Source of the DNA: Planctomycetota bacterium
Lineage (GTDB): Bacteria; Planctomycetota; UBA8108
Length of the DNA: 7,509 nt
Direction of reading: 5' to 3'
Assembly (NCBI GenBank): GCA_016928605.1
Contig: JAFGKN010000462.1
Span: forward strand, 1 to 7,509
The notes under the pieces: generated by a model
The model's database searches: none
Seen by the model: only the letters and a program-made list of their open reading frames with translations
Told to the model about the DNA's origin: nothing
In this document: in pieces, positions 1 to 6,676 of the stretch
How the letters are laid out: every line of letters starts with the position of its first letter
Position numbering within the stretch: the stretch's first letter is position 1
Program-made: the position numbers and the translations under genes

Positions 1-877
1 GGGATGCGTACGCGATCTGATCCCTGGCGAGATACCCCGCCACGCGGAGCCTCGCGCCGCCGAGGGGTGAAGTCTGCGCGATGGAGGTGAAGGCGTCGCA
101 GAGCAGGTGCACGCCCTTCTCCGGAGCGATCCGCCCCAGGTATCCGACCGTCAGCTCCGGCGGCTCGCGGCAGGCGATCGGATCGTGGCCATCGAGCACG
201 ATGCCCGGCTGCACGACGCCGATGCGGCCGCGCTCGATGCCGAAGTACCCCGCGGCGAAGTCCGCGTAGTAGCGGCTGACGCTCACCATCGCATCGACGT
301 CGCGGGAGCGCTCGCGGATCAGGCTGAGGGCAGTGTCTTTCTCCGCCGGCGGGAGGAGATCCAGGAAGCTGTCCTCCGCCTGGAGGCCGCAGACCACGGG
401 CGCGCCCGTCGCCTCCTTGAGCCGGCGCGCGAGGCCGATCAGGAGGATATTCGTCAGGTGGATGACGTCCGGCCGGACCTCGCGCGCGAGCCACGAAGCC
501 AGCTCCTCGACCTCCTTCCGCTGGTAGCCCTCCTCGCCCCGGAGCATGGACACGGTCAGCCCGCCGAGCCGCGATGCGTCGGTGCCGGGACCGATGCGCG
601 TCAGGAGCGAGATCAGCCAGCGTGCGCCCAGGATGCGATCGAGGATCGGGCGCGGCCTCCGAAAGGAGGGAAACTTCTGCTCGAGGTAGACGCGGAAGCC
701 GCTCAAAAACACGCGATCGACGCTCACATCCGCAACATCGGTCCGGATGGGCGTGTACGCCGGCAGGAGAAACGCATCCTCGCCCAACTTCCTCAGCGCG
801 AGGACCAGCGCGCTGTCGCGGAGGCAGTTGCCGCAGTAGCGCCCCGCCGCGCCCGCCGTGACGTAGGCGATCTTCAT
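1..877 (-). CDS. Glycosyltransferase, GT4/GT-B type, N-terminal 292 residues (runs off left edge)
   Basis: Probably transfers a sugar from a nucleotide-sugar donor to a glycan or lipid acceptor at the cytoplasmic face; the acceptor cannot be told. Reading the minus strand from ATG at 877 gives 292 codons with no stop before the edge. The start is MKIAYVTAGAAGRYCGNCLR, a glycine-rich first strand followed by a Cys15-Gly-Asn-Cys18 motif that I recognise from a planctomycete-type glycosyltransferase group. A typical GT-B acceptor domain follows, then the start of the second Rossmann domain with GYLGRIAPEKG (residues 245-255), the usual donor-side motif of GT4 enzymes. The catalytic Glu region of GT4 enzymes lies beyond the edge. 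The ATG overlaps the stop of the upstream lipoprotein gene by four bases (ATGA), with GGGGA a few bases before it, so the two are probably translationally coupled. Family call firm; substrate unknown. Confidence 0.9.
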   Translation of the reverse strand, partial: MKIAYVTAGAAGRYCGNCLRDSALVLALRKLGEDAFLLPAYTPIRTDVADVSVDRVFLSGFRVYLEQKFPSFRRPRPILDRILGARWLISLLTRIGPGTDASRLGGLTVSMLRGEEGYQRKEVEELASWLAREVRPDVIHLTNILLIGLARRLKEATGAPVVCGLQAEDSFLDLLPPAEKDTALSLIRERSRDVDAMVSVSRYYADFAAGYFGIERGRIGVVQPGIVLDGHDPIACREPPELTVGYLGRIAPEKGVHLLCDAFTSIAQTSPLGGARLRVAGYLARDQIAYAS

Positions 878-3800
878 CGGACTTCCCCGGAGCGCCCGGC
901 GCCGGACGATGCCCCGGCGATGTCGAAGCAGTAGATGAGGCCGTTGTCGGCCCCGATGACGAGATGCTCGCCGTCGAGGGCCGGCGAGGCGGTGAACGCG
1001 CCATCGGCTTCGAACCGCCAGGCCTCCTTACCGCTCGCGAGGTCGAGCAGGTAGAGGTTGCTGTCCGAGGATCCGCAGATCACGCGGCCGCCCGCGATGA
1101 CCGGCGAGGCCTCGACCCTCGCCTTCGTCTCGAAGGTCCAGACTCCGTCGCCCGTGCGACGGTCGATGCAGTGGATCATCCGGTCGCGCCCCCCCACCAC
1201 GAGCCGGTCGCCGCAGACCGCGGCGGAGCCGTAGAAGGGGAACTGCTTCTCGGGATGGCGGTAGGTCCAGAGGAGCTTCTTCGCCTCGAAGTCGACCGCG
1301 ATGACCTCGTTCTCGAACGTGCCCACGTACAGGACCGATCCGACGACGGCTGGGGACGCCGCGGAGTAGCCGCTCATCTCGAGCTGCCAGACCTCCTCGC
1401 CGGTGGCGACATCGATCACCCGGAGGGTCGAGTCGCAGCCGGCGACGAACGTCTTGCCGCCGGCGAGGGGCGGGCTCGAGTGGACCGGACCGCCCGTCTC
1501 GAACTTCCAGACGAGCTTGCCCGCTGCGGCATCGAGGCAGTAGAGGCAGGCGTCGTAGCTGCCGAAGAGCACGCGATCGCCCGCGAAGTTCGCGCTCGAG
1601 ATGATCTCGGCGCCCTCGGTGTCGTAGATCCAGGCGCGCTCGCCGCTCGAGGCATCCACCGCGTGGAAGATGCCGCCGTCGTCGCCCAGGAAGAGCTTCC
1701 CGGAGTGAAATCCGGGCGAGGACCGGAATCCGCTCTCCGCGGAGTACTTCCAGAGGAGCTTGCCTTTCTTCTCGCTCGCCGCGAGCTCGAGGGCGATGAG
1801 ATCCCCGCCGGTCGTCGCCGCGAAGGCGCGGCCTCCTGCGATGCAGGCGGTCGACTCCACGGGGTCGCCCGCGTCGTGAGTCCACCGCAGGCGCGGGGCA
1901 TCGGCGGGCTTCTCTGGCCGGCACGCCTGGAAGCGCGGATCGCCGCGGAAGACCGGCCAGCCGGCGGGTCCGGCGGCGTCGGGCGAGGGCTGCGTCTCCG
2001 GAGCGGGGCTCGGGGGGGCCTCATCCTTCTCTTTCGCAACGCCGCTCTCAGTTTTCTTCCCGGCGTCGTCGCGCTTCTTCTTCGCGCCCGCGGCCTGTGG
2101 CGTATCGCCCGCGCCCGCACTCTCCTTCACCGCCCCGGCGCTTTTCTTCGGCTCGGCGATGGCGTAGAGGGATCGGCGCGTCGCGATGTAGAGGACTCCG
2201 CCCGCGGCCACCGGCGTCGAGTAGACGGTGTCGCCCATGTCGATCTCTCCCAGCAGCTCGAGCTCCCTGGACGCGCGGCAGATGGCGATGTCGCCGTCCT
2301 CGTCGCCGATGAAGACCTTGCCGTCGGCGACCATGGGCGAGCCCCAGACTCCCGAGAGGAGGTCGTGCTCCCAGTGCATCGCGCCCGTCTCCGCGTCGAG
2401 GCAGCACAGGAATCCCGCGAGCTCGGCCGCGAAGACGAGGCCCTCGAAGACGGCGACCGAGGAGATCGTCCGGCCGAAGTCCTTGCCCCCGCGGGTCCAG
2501 ATCCTCCCGCTTTCCGTGACGTCGCCGCTGCCGCCGGCGCGGATCGCGTGGATGTTGCCCGGCCCGTCGCCGTGCTCCGGATCCTGGCCCATGCCGACGT
2601 AGACCGCGCCGTCGTGGAAGACCGGCGTCGCGACGATGCTGTTCCGCGTCCCGAGGCCGCTGGGCTCCCACTTCGAGTCCTTCGGGTTGCCGTCGAACTT
2701 CCACAGGAGAGCGCCCGTGGGGGGATCGAAGCTGTAGATCCAGCCGTCGCCGGCGGGGAAGATGACCTGCTCGCGGCCCCCCGTGATTCCGAACGAAGGG
2801 CTCGACCACTGGCCGTGGAGGATGTTCTCGCCGGGCGCGCTGCTCGTCCAGGCGACCTTGCCCGTCCTCTTCTCGACGGCGATGAAGCTCGGAGCCACCG
2901 GCGCGGGCAGTCCCTTGTGGTCTCCCGCGACGCCGTTGCCGGTCAGGGCGAAGACGAGATCGCCCGCGACGAGCGGCGATGAGGCGGCGAGGTTGTGCGG
3001 ATAGACGCCGAGGTCGGTGTACATGTCGACGATCCAGATGATGTCGCCGTCGATGTCGCTCGTGTGCTCCTCGCCGCGATACGGGCCATCGTTACCGTCG
3101 GCGAGGCCGTCCAGGTCGGCGCAGACGAGCTCGCAGCGGTTGCTGACGTAGTAGAAGCGGTCGCCGTCGACGACCGGCGCGGAGCAGATGCCGACCTCCG
3201 GCCAGTCGTTGTCGTGTCCGCTCGGCAGCTTGTCGTGGACGATCTGCCAGAGGAGCCGGCCGTCCTCGGCGCGAAGGCACTGCATCACGCCCCTGTCGCC
3301 CTTGATGCGCGGATTGCGCTCGAGGCCGTTGTTGGAGCCGATGAGGATCTTCCCGCCGGCGATCACGGGATTGGCGAAGGACTGCGTGGCCAGATCCGCC
3401 TTCCAGAGGATGTTCTTGCCGCTCTCGACGTCCCACTCCTCGGGTATCGAGGTCTCGCCGGGGCTCACCATGTTGCGCCCGGGCCGCCCGCCCCACATCG
3501 GCCACTCTCCCGGCTTCGCCGCGAAGCTCGCATCCGGAGAGCGGACGGCTGGCGCAGGCGCCGCCGCGGCCTCCTGCGCGGTCGTCTCCGGACTCGTTCC
3601 AGCAGGCTGCCGCGCGGCTGGCTCCGGTTCCGGCGCCTGCTCGCGCGCAGTTCTCGACGCCTCCGCGGCGCCTGACTCGCGCAGCGAGCTCGCCGCTCCA
3701 TCCCTCGCCGCCCCGTCCTGGGAAGAGATCTCCTCGGACAGCGGAGCCTGCGATGGAGCGGTCCGCGCCTCCTCCTCGGCGCCCGGCTCTCCGGGAGAGC

Positions 3801-3921
3801 CGCCGCTCGCGGAGCACCCGCAGCCGGCGGCCAGAGCCGCCGCGGCGAGGAGGAGGAATCCGGAGATCCTTCCCAGTGGAGCTCCTCCGTGCCATCGCGC
3901 TGGAAGATCTGCGTGCATCAT
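874..3921 (-). CDS. Secreted lipoprotein with two PQQ-type beta-propellers (1015 aa)
   Basis: Probably a periplasmic or surface-anchored scaffold or binding protein; no catalytic residues could be assigned. The N-terminus has Arg residues, a hydrophobic stretch (about 21-33) and a lipobox LAAGC with lipidated Cys34. Residues 35-138 are a low-complexity Ala/Glu/Ser/Pro stalk. Propeller 1 (about 139-590) opens with WPMWGG, a form I associate with planctomycete PQQ-repeat proteins, and has long inserted loops. A Lys/Ala/Pro-rich linker follows (591-653). Propeller 2 (655-1003) is regular, with eight repeats each carrying a Trp (680, 724, 764, 805, 845, 885, 928, 968), many in the pattern D-x-x-x-G-x-x-x-W, so an eight-bladed BamB-like fold is likely. 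Two adjacent ATGs (3921, 3918) share one Shine-Dalgarno site. The gene heads an operon with the glycosyltransferase. PQQ cofactor binding is not shown, since such repeats often bind none. Confidence 0.93.
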   Translation of the reverse strand: MMHADLPARWHGGAPLGRISGFLLLAAAALAAGCGCSASGGSPGEPGAEEEARTAPSQAPLSEEISSQDGAARDGAASSLRESGAAEASRTAREQAPEPEPAARQPAGTSPETTAQEAAAAPAPAVRSPDASFAAKPGEWPMWGGRPGRNMVSPGETSIPEEWDVESGKNILWKADLATQSFANPVIAGGKILIGSNNGLERNPRIKGDRGVMQCLRAEDGRLLWQIVHDKLPSGHDNDWPEVGICSAPVVDGDRFYYVSNRCELVCADLDGLADGNDGPYRGEEHTSDIDGDIIWIVDMYTDLGVYPHNLAASSPLVAGDLVFALTGNGVAGDHKGLPAPVAPSFIAVEKRTGKVAWTSSAPGENILHGQWSSPSFGITGGREQVIFPAGDGWIYSFDPPTGALLWKFDGNPKDSKWEPSGLGTRNSIVATPVFHDGAVYVGMGQDPEHGDGPGNIHAIRAGGSGDVTESGRIWTRGGKDFGRTISSVAVFEGLVFAAELAGFLCCLDAETGAMHWEHDLLSGVWGSPMVADGKVFIGDEDGDIAICRASRELELLGEIDMGDTVYSTPVAAGGVLYIATRRSLYAIAEPKKSAGAVKESAGAGDTPQAAGAKKKRDDAGKKTESGVAKEKDEAPPSPAPETQPSPDAAGPAGWPVFRGDPRFQACRPEKPADAPRLRWTHDAGDPVESTACIAGGRAFAATTGGDLIALELAASEKKGKLLWKYSAESGFRSSPGFHSGKLFLGDDGGIFHAVDASSGERAWIYDTEGAEIISSANFAGDRVLFGSYDACLYCLDAAAGKLVWKFETGGPVHSSPPLAGGKTFVAGCDSTLRVIDVATGEEVWQLEMSGYSAASPAVVGSVLYVGTFENEVIAVDFEAKKLLWTYRHPEKQFPFYGSAAVCGDRLVVGGRDRMIHCIDRRTGDGVWTFETKARVEASPVIAGGRVICGSSDSNLYLLDLASGKEAWRFEADGAFTASPALDGEHLVIGADNGLIYCFDIAGASSGAGRSGEVR

Positions 3922-3925
3922 GACT

Positions 3926-3932
3926 CTCTCCT
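3926..3932 (-). promoter_or_regulatory. Shine-Dalgarno of the propeller lipoprotein gene
   Basis: AGGAGAG on the minus strand ends four bases before the ATG at 3921, and seven before the second ATG at 3918. It supports this start over any downstream one, as does the lipobox signal peptide directly after it. It cannot decide between the two adjacent Met codons. Confidence 0.75.
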
Positions 3933-4091
3933 GTCCTCAGCAGTGGTTCTCTGGTTCGCGCACCCCGATACCATACATCCTGTTCCCAGGCAAAGCCCGT
4001 CTCGCGGGCGTCGGTCGCCGACTGGCCCCGCGCCGGCCAGATGCGCAAGACTTCGTGAAATCCGGCATCAAGGGACTCCGGAACCTCCCGG

Positions 4092-4119
4092 TTGATTCGC
4101 GGAGGAAATCCTTTAGAGT
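4092..4119 (+). promoter_or_regulatory. Candidate sigma-70-like promoter for uxaC
   Basis: TTGATT (4092-4097), a 16-base spacer, then TAGAGT (4114-4119), each hexamer matching four of six consensus positions. Transcription would begin near 4126 and leave a leader of about 95 bases that contains the hairpin at 4132-4155. It is the best plus-strand candidate I found by eye in this gap, but neither hexamer is strong. Confidence 0.35.
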
Positions 4120-4131
4120 CAGCGGCGATGC

Positions 4132-4155
4132 GCTCGCCCGCGCTGCGAGGCGAGC
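4132..4155 (+). promoter_or_regulatory. Stable hairpin in the uxaC leader
   Basis: GCTCGCC (4132-4138) pairs with GGCGAGC (4149-4155). Inside it CGC (4139-4141) pairs with GCG (4145-4147) around a GCT loop, leaving one bulged A at 4148. The result is a ten-base-pair stem with a single bulge. No T-run follows, so it is not an ordinary terminator. It lies about 65 bases before the start codon, between the candidate promoter and uxaC. In DNA this GC-rich, chance hairpins are common. Confidence 0.4.
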
Positions 4156-4220
4156 CGGTGCGGCGATGACCGCCCCGACCCGCGCACGCCCAACTCCGGC
4201 CCTCAGAGCGATCAGCCGCC

Positions 4221-5621
4221 ATGCTCCATCCCGACCGATTCTTCGACCCCGATCCGCAGATCCGAGAGGTGGCCCGAGACCTCTACGCGATGGTCCGCGA
4301 CCTGCCGCTCATCTGCCCGCACGGCCACGTCGATCCGGCGATCCTCGCGGAGAACCGCCCGTTTCCCGATCCGGCCGAGCTGATCATCATCCCGGACCAT
4401 TACGTGTTCCGGATGCTCTACTCGCAGGGCATCCCGCTCGAGCGCCTCGGGATTCCCCGAGGCGATGGCCGGCCGGTCGAGACGGACCACCGCGCGATCT
4501 GGCAGCTCTTCGCCGAGAACTTCCATCTCTTCCGCGGCACGCCGTCGCGCTGCTGGCTGGAGCACGAGCTGGTCGAGGTCTTCGGCATCGAGGAGCCGCT
4601 CTGCGCCGCCACGGGGCAGGCGATCTACGACGACATCTCGGAGAAGCTCCGGAGCGAGGAGTTCCTGCCGCGCTCGCTCTTCGAGAAGTTCCGGATCGAG
4701 GTGCTGTGCACAACCGACAGCGCCTCCGACCGGCTTGAGCATCACCGCGCTATCCGCGACTCCGGGTGGAAGGGCGTCGTGCGCCCCACCTTCCGCCCCG
4801 ACGCCGCCGTCGATATCGCGGGGACCGGCTGGAGGGAGGAGATCGAGCGGCTCGAGCAGGTGACAGGCAAGGAGATCGCGAGCTATCGCGACTTCGTCGC
4901 CGCCCTCGAGTCGAGGCGGGAGTCCTTCCGCTCCATGGGAGCGACCGCGACAGACCACGGCGTCGCCTCGCCGCGAACGCTCCAGCTCTCGAGGTGGGAG
5001 GTGGAGGGGATCTTCCTCCGCGCGCTGAGAGGCGATGCCAGCGAGGCGGACGGCGAGCTCTTCACGGCGCACATGCTGATGGAGTCCGCGCGGATGAGCG
5101 TGGACGACGGCCTCGTCATGCAGCTCCATCCCGGATGCTTCCGCAACCACAACCCGCTCATCTTCGAGGCGTTCGGGCGTGACAAGGGCGCTGACATCCC
5201 CCTCGCCACCGAGTACACGCGCAACCTCCAGCCGCTGCTCGCCGCCTATGGCAACCATGCGAACCTCACGCTGGTCGTCTTCACGCTCGACGAGTCGACC
5301 CTGTCGCGGGAGCTGGCGCCGCTGGCCGGGCATTACCCCGCGATGCGGCTCGGGCCCGCCTGGTGGTTCCACGACAGCCGCGAGGGGATGACGCGCTACC
5401 GGCGGCGCGTGACCGAGACCGCTGGCATCTACAACACCGCCGGCTTCAACGACGACACGCGCGCTTTCCCCTCGATCCCGGCGAGGCACGACCTCTGCCG
5501 GCGCGTCGATGCGAACTTCCTCGCCGGGCTCGTGGCGGAGCACGTCATCGACCGCCGGGACGCCGAGGAGATGATCGTCGACCTCTCCTACGGCCTCGCG
5601 AAGAAGACCTACAGGCTGTAG
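4221..5621 (+). CDS. uxaC: Uronate (glucuronate/galacturonate) isomerase, UxaC family
   Basis: Cytoplasmic isomerase of the amidohydrolase superfamily (EC 5.3.1.12), converting D-glucuronate to fructuronate or galacturonate to tagaturonate in uronic-acid catabolism. The 466 residues are close to the usual UxaC length. The metal-binding HxH is His34-Gly-His36 in CPHGHVDP. Later UxaC landmarks are TTDSASDRLEHH (164-175), the strand at QLHPGCFRNHN (301-311), and NDDTRAFPSIPARHD (410-424), matching the family's C-terminal Asp-Ser-Arg...Arg-His segment. The ATG at 4221 is the only usable start: upstream the frame meets TGA at 4167-4169, with no start codon in between. No clear Shine-Dalgarno precedes it, which is unusual in this window. 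No other uronate gene (uxaB, uxuA, kdgK, transporter) is visible, so it stands alone here. Family call secure; preferred uronate cannot be read. Confidence 0.95.
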   Translation: MLHPDRFFDPDPQIREVARDLYAMVRDLPLICPHGHVDPAILAENRPFPDPAELIIIPDHYVFRMLYSQGIPLERLGIPRGDGRPVETDHRAIWQLFAENFHLFRGTPSRCWLEHELVEVFGIEEPLCAATGQAIYDDISEKLRSEEFLPRSLFEKFRIEVLCTTDSASDRLEHHRAIRDSGWKGVVRPTFRPDAAVDIAGTGWREEIERLEQVTGKEIASYRDFVAALESRRESFRSMGATATDHGVASPRTLQLSRWEVEGIFLRALRGDASEADGELFTAHMLMESARMSVDDGLVMQLHPGCFRNHNPLIFEAFGRDKGADIPLATEYTRNLQPLLAAYGNHANLTLVVFTLDESTLSRELAPLAGHYPAMRLGPAWWFHDSREGMTRYRRRVTETAGIYNTAGFNDDTRAFPSIPARHDLCRRVDANFLAGLVAEHVIDRRDAEEMIVDLSYGLAKKTYRL

Positions 5622-5671
5622 CGCCCGCCGGCGAGCCGGGCGCGCCGGGAGCAGGCCAGCGCGGCGCGGCC
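5622..5671. terminator. GC-rich hairpins in the convergent gap after uxaC and hepT
   Basis: GCGCCCG (5621-5627) can pair with CGGGCGC (5637-5643), and GGCC-A-GCGC (5654-5662) with GCGC-GGCC (5664-5671). The second is followed on the plus strand by a TTTT twelve bases later (5683-5686). Neither stem has an adjacent T-run, so these are weak intrinsic-terminator candidates. Their place between two convergent stop codons is the main argument for a terminating role in either direction. Confidence 0.25.
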
Positions 5672-5690
5672 AGGCGGTCCGGTTTTCGAA

Positions 5691-6125
5691 TCAGCGGGTA
5701 CCCCTCTCGGGCCCGTAGCGCTTGGCGAGTACCTCGGCGAAGTCTGCCAGGTCGCCCGAGTCTCTCTGCAGAACATCGTAGAGGAGGCCGTGATCGACGG
5801 TCGAGTACCCGTGCACAAGGCGATTCCGCAGGCCGACCGCCCGCTTGAGCTTGTCTGCCAGGACTCGCTCGATCACCCCTTCTTCCGCAAGGATGGCCGG
5901 AATATCGCGGAGGTGGAGAGGCTTCCGGTAGCCCTCCGCAGCGATGACATGGTTCCCGGAATCGAGCATGGCTTCGAGCGCGATGCGGAGGTAGTGCTCC
6001 GAGAGCGCCCGATCCACCTCGCAGGCCAGATACTCGTCCCGGGAGCGCGAGGCGATGGGCTGAAGTTTTCGCACGGCCTGGCGGAGCCGCCCGAGCCTCG
6101 TGGCGAGGATCTCACGATCGACCAC
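5691..6125 (-). CDS. hepT: HepT-type HEPN ribonuclease toxin (144 aa)
   Basis: Toxin of a MntA-HepT (type VII) toxin-antitoxin pair. HEPN ribonucleases of this family cleave RNA, tRNA in studied members, and are silenced when the partner adds AMP to a tyrosine. From GTG at 6125 the protein begins VVDREILATRLGRLRQAV, a typical HepT start. The catalytic motif R-X4-H-X-Y is intact: Arg100, His105 and Tyr107 in RNRLVHGY, Tyr107 being the expected AMP acceptor. The length of 144 residues is normal. GGAGG at 6135-6139 lies nine bases before the GTG, inside the antitoxin gene. The frame stays open upstream to 6242, but that extension is Arg/Ser-rich sequence overlapping mntA in another frame, without family resemblance. 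The toxin gene is last in the cassette and overlaps mntA by 14 bases. Confidence 0.92.
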   Translation of the reverse strand: MVDREILATRLGRLRQAVRKLQPIASRSRDEYLACEVDRALSEHYLRIALEAMLDSGNHVIAAEGYRKPLHLRDIPAILAEEGVIERVLADKLKRAVGLRNRLVHGYSTVDHGLLYDVLQRDSGDLADFAEVLAKRYGPERGTR

Positions 6126-6582
6126 GGATCTTGCCCTCCGACAGCTCGCGGAACAAAGCCTCGTCATACTCGCGGGAGAAGTGCTGAAAGTCGAGCGCGG
6201 CCTTGATCGCATGATCCTCGAAACGGACCTTCTCCCGCTCACTCCTCGCGAATACGAGGCGCCCGGAGCGGACCACCCGATCGCTGATGATCACCCCGGC
6301 ATCGTTGAGGACAACGATGTCCACGTCGTCGCGCCGGGAGACTTCCTCCAGTCGTGCCACCAGTTCGAGTCGCGCGTCAAAGGACCTCCGGGCTGTGGGG
6401 GCGAGCAGGACCGCCAGATCGAGGTCGCTCAGCGCCCCCTGCGTTCCTCGAGCGTGGGCGCCGTGGAGGTAGAGCAGAACGATGTCGGTGCCGGCGCAGA
6501 ACGACTCGAGTCTTTGCACGAGGTCCTCGACATCGGCCGCACCGAGTGCTTTCGGCTCACAGGGCTGCTCCTGGAATCTCAT
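6112..6582 (-). CDS. mntA: MntA-type minimal nucleotidyltransferase antitoxin (156 aa)
   Basis: Antitoxin of the MntA-HepT pair, a minimal nucleotidyltransferase that in studied systems transfers AMP from ATP to HepT. From ATG at 6582 the core is HGAHARGTQGALSDLDLAVL (residues 40-59), matching the family signature Gly-Ser-X10-Asp-X-Asp in spacing, with Asp53 and Asp55 as metal ligands and Asp88 in VDIVVLN as the likely third carboxylate. The position after Gly41 is Ala42 (codon GCC) where Ser is usual. This start is chosen because AAGGAG ends six bases before it; an in-frame GTG at 6606 would add eight residues but has no comparable site. The ATG also overlaps the stop of a 16-codon leader ORF. 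Its stop lies 14 bases inside hepT, so the two are probably translated together. Function as an active antitoxin is inferred. Confidence 0.88.
   Translation of the reverse strand: MRFQEQPCEPKALGAADVEDLVQRLESFCAGTDIVLLYLHGAHARGTQGALSDLDLAVLLAPTARRSFDARLELVARLEEVSRRDDVDIVVLNDAGVIISDRVVRSGRLVFARSEREKVRFEDHAIKAALDFQHFSREYDEALFRELSEGKIRGRS
6135..6139 (-). promoter_or_regulatory. Shine-Dalgarno for hepT, inside mntA
   Basis: GGAGG on the minus strand, nine bases before the GTG start at 6125. It fixes the hepT start and means the toxin has its own ribosome site embedded in the last codons of the antitoxin gene. Combined with the 14-base overlap and a GTG start, toxin output probably depends on mntA translation. 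Confidence 0.7.
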
Positions 6583-6629
6583 CGGCTTCTCCTTCGAGAC
6601 CCCCACCGATCAGCGAGTGTGGTCTCCAT
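6579..6629 (-). CDS. Candidate 16-residue leader peptide upstream of mntA
   Basis: An ATG at 6629 is preceded, four bases away, by AGGAGG (6634-6639), a consensus ribosome site and stronger than that of mntA. The frame reads METTLADRWGSRRRSR and ends in TGA at 6581-6579, which overlaps the mntA ATG (6582-6580) as ATGA. This is the arrangement of a translationally coupled leader ORF. The C-terminal half is Arg-rich, four of its last six residues. It starts 47 bases after the UPF0158 stop. It could be a chance ORF in GC-rich DNA, so the evidence is the ribosome site plus the stop/start overlap only. No homology is claimed. Confidence 0.4.
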   Translation of the reverse strand: METTLADRWGSRRRSR

Positions 6630-6651
6630 CCCACCTCCTGCGGGCGCGCCT

Positions 6652-6665
6652 GCTCCTCAGGGAGC
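6652..6665 (-). other. Small hairpin between the UPF0158 gene and mntA leader
   Basis: GCTCC (6652-6656) and GGAGC (6661-6665) form a five-base-pair stem with a four-base loop just after the UPF0158 stop codon. No T-run follows, so it should not end transcription. It could protect or separate the upstream message or tune read-through to mntA. The stem is short and could be chance. Confidence 0.25.
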
Positions 6666-6676
6666 GCAGATCCCGC

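Larger units (their letters stand above)
3922..4220. other. Divergent intergenic region between the lipoprotein gene and uxaC
   Basis: These 299 bases contain no credible gene and must hold the promoters of both flanking genes. On the minus strand the best candidate for the lipoprotein operon is TTGCCT, 17 bases, TATCGG (about 3966-3994), which is a poor match. A 24-base segment at 4040-4063 resembles one at 7304-7327 (19 of 24 identical), and both lie a little over 100 bases upstream of a minus-strand start. The uxaC promoter and hairpin candidates are listed separately. Confidence 0.6.

Noticed and set aside
107..934. 275-codon plus-strand frame at the left end
   Set aside because: The minus strand reads as a glycosyltransferase with GRIAPEKG and an ATGA-coupled start. 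The plus-strand frame is its shadow.
964..2982. Long 672-codon open frame on the plus strand opposite the propeller lipoprotein gene
   Set aside because: The minus-strand protein is a clear PQQ-repeat lipoprotein. The plus-strand frame is Arg/Asp/Glu/Ala/Val-rich with no family pattern, as expected for an antisense frame in GC-rich DNA.
4212..5543. 443-codon open frame on the minus strand opposite uxaC
   Set aside because: uxaC is recognisable along its whole length. The opposite frame shows only antisense-type composition.
5628..5690. Strong intrinsic terminator after uxaC
   Set aside because: Hairpins exist but no T-run directly follows any of them, so only a low-confidence terminator entry was kept.
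6126..6242. N-terminal extension of HepT to a start at 6242
   Set aside because: The extra 39 residues are Arg/Ser-rich sequence overlapping mntA. HepT similarity and a GGAGG site both support the GTG at 6125.
6583..6606. In-frame GTG at 6606 as the mntA start
   Set aside because: It lacks a good ribosome site, whereas AAGGAG is correctly placed for the ATG at 6582.
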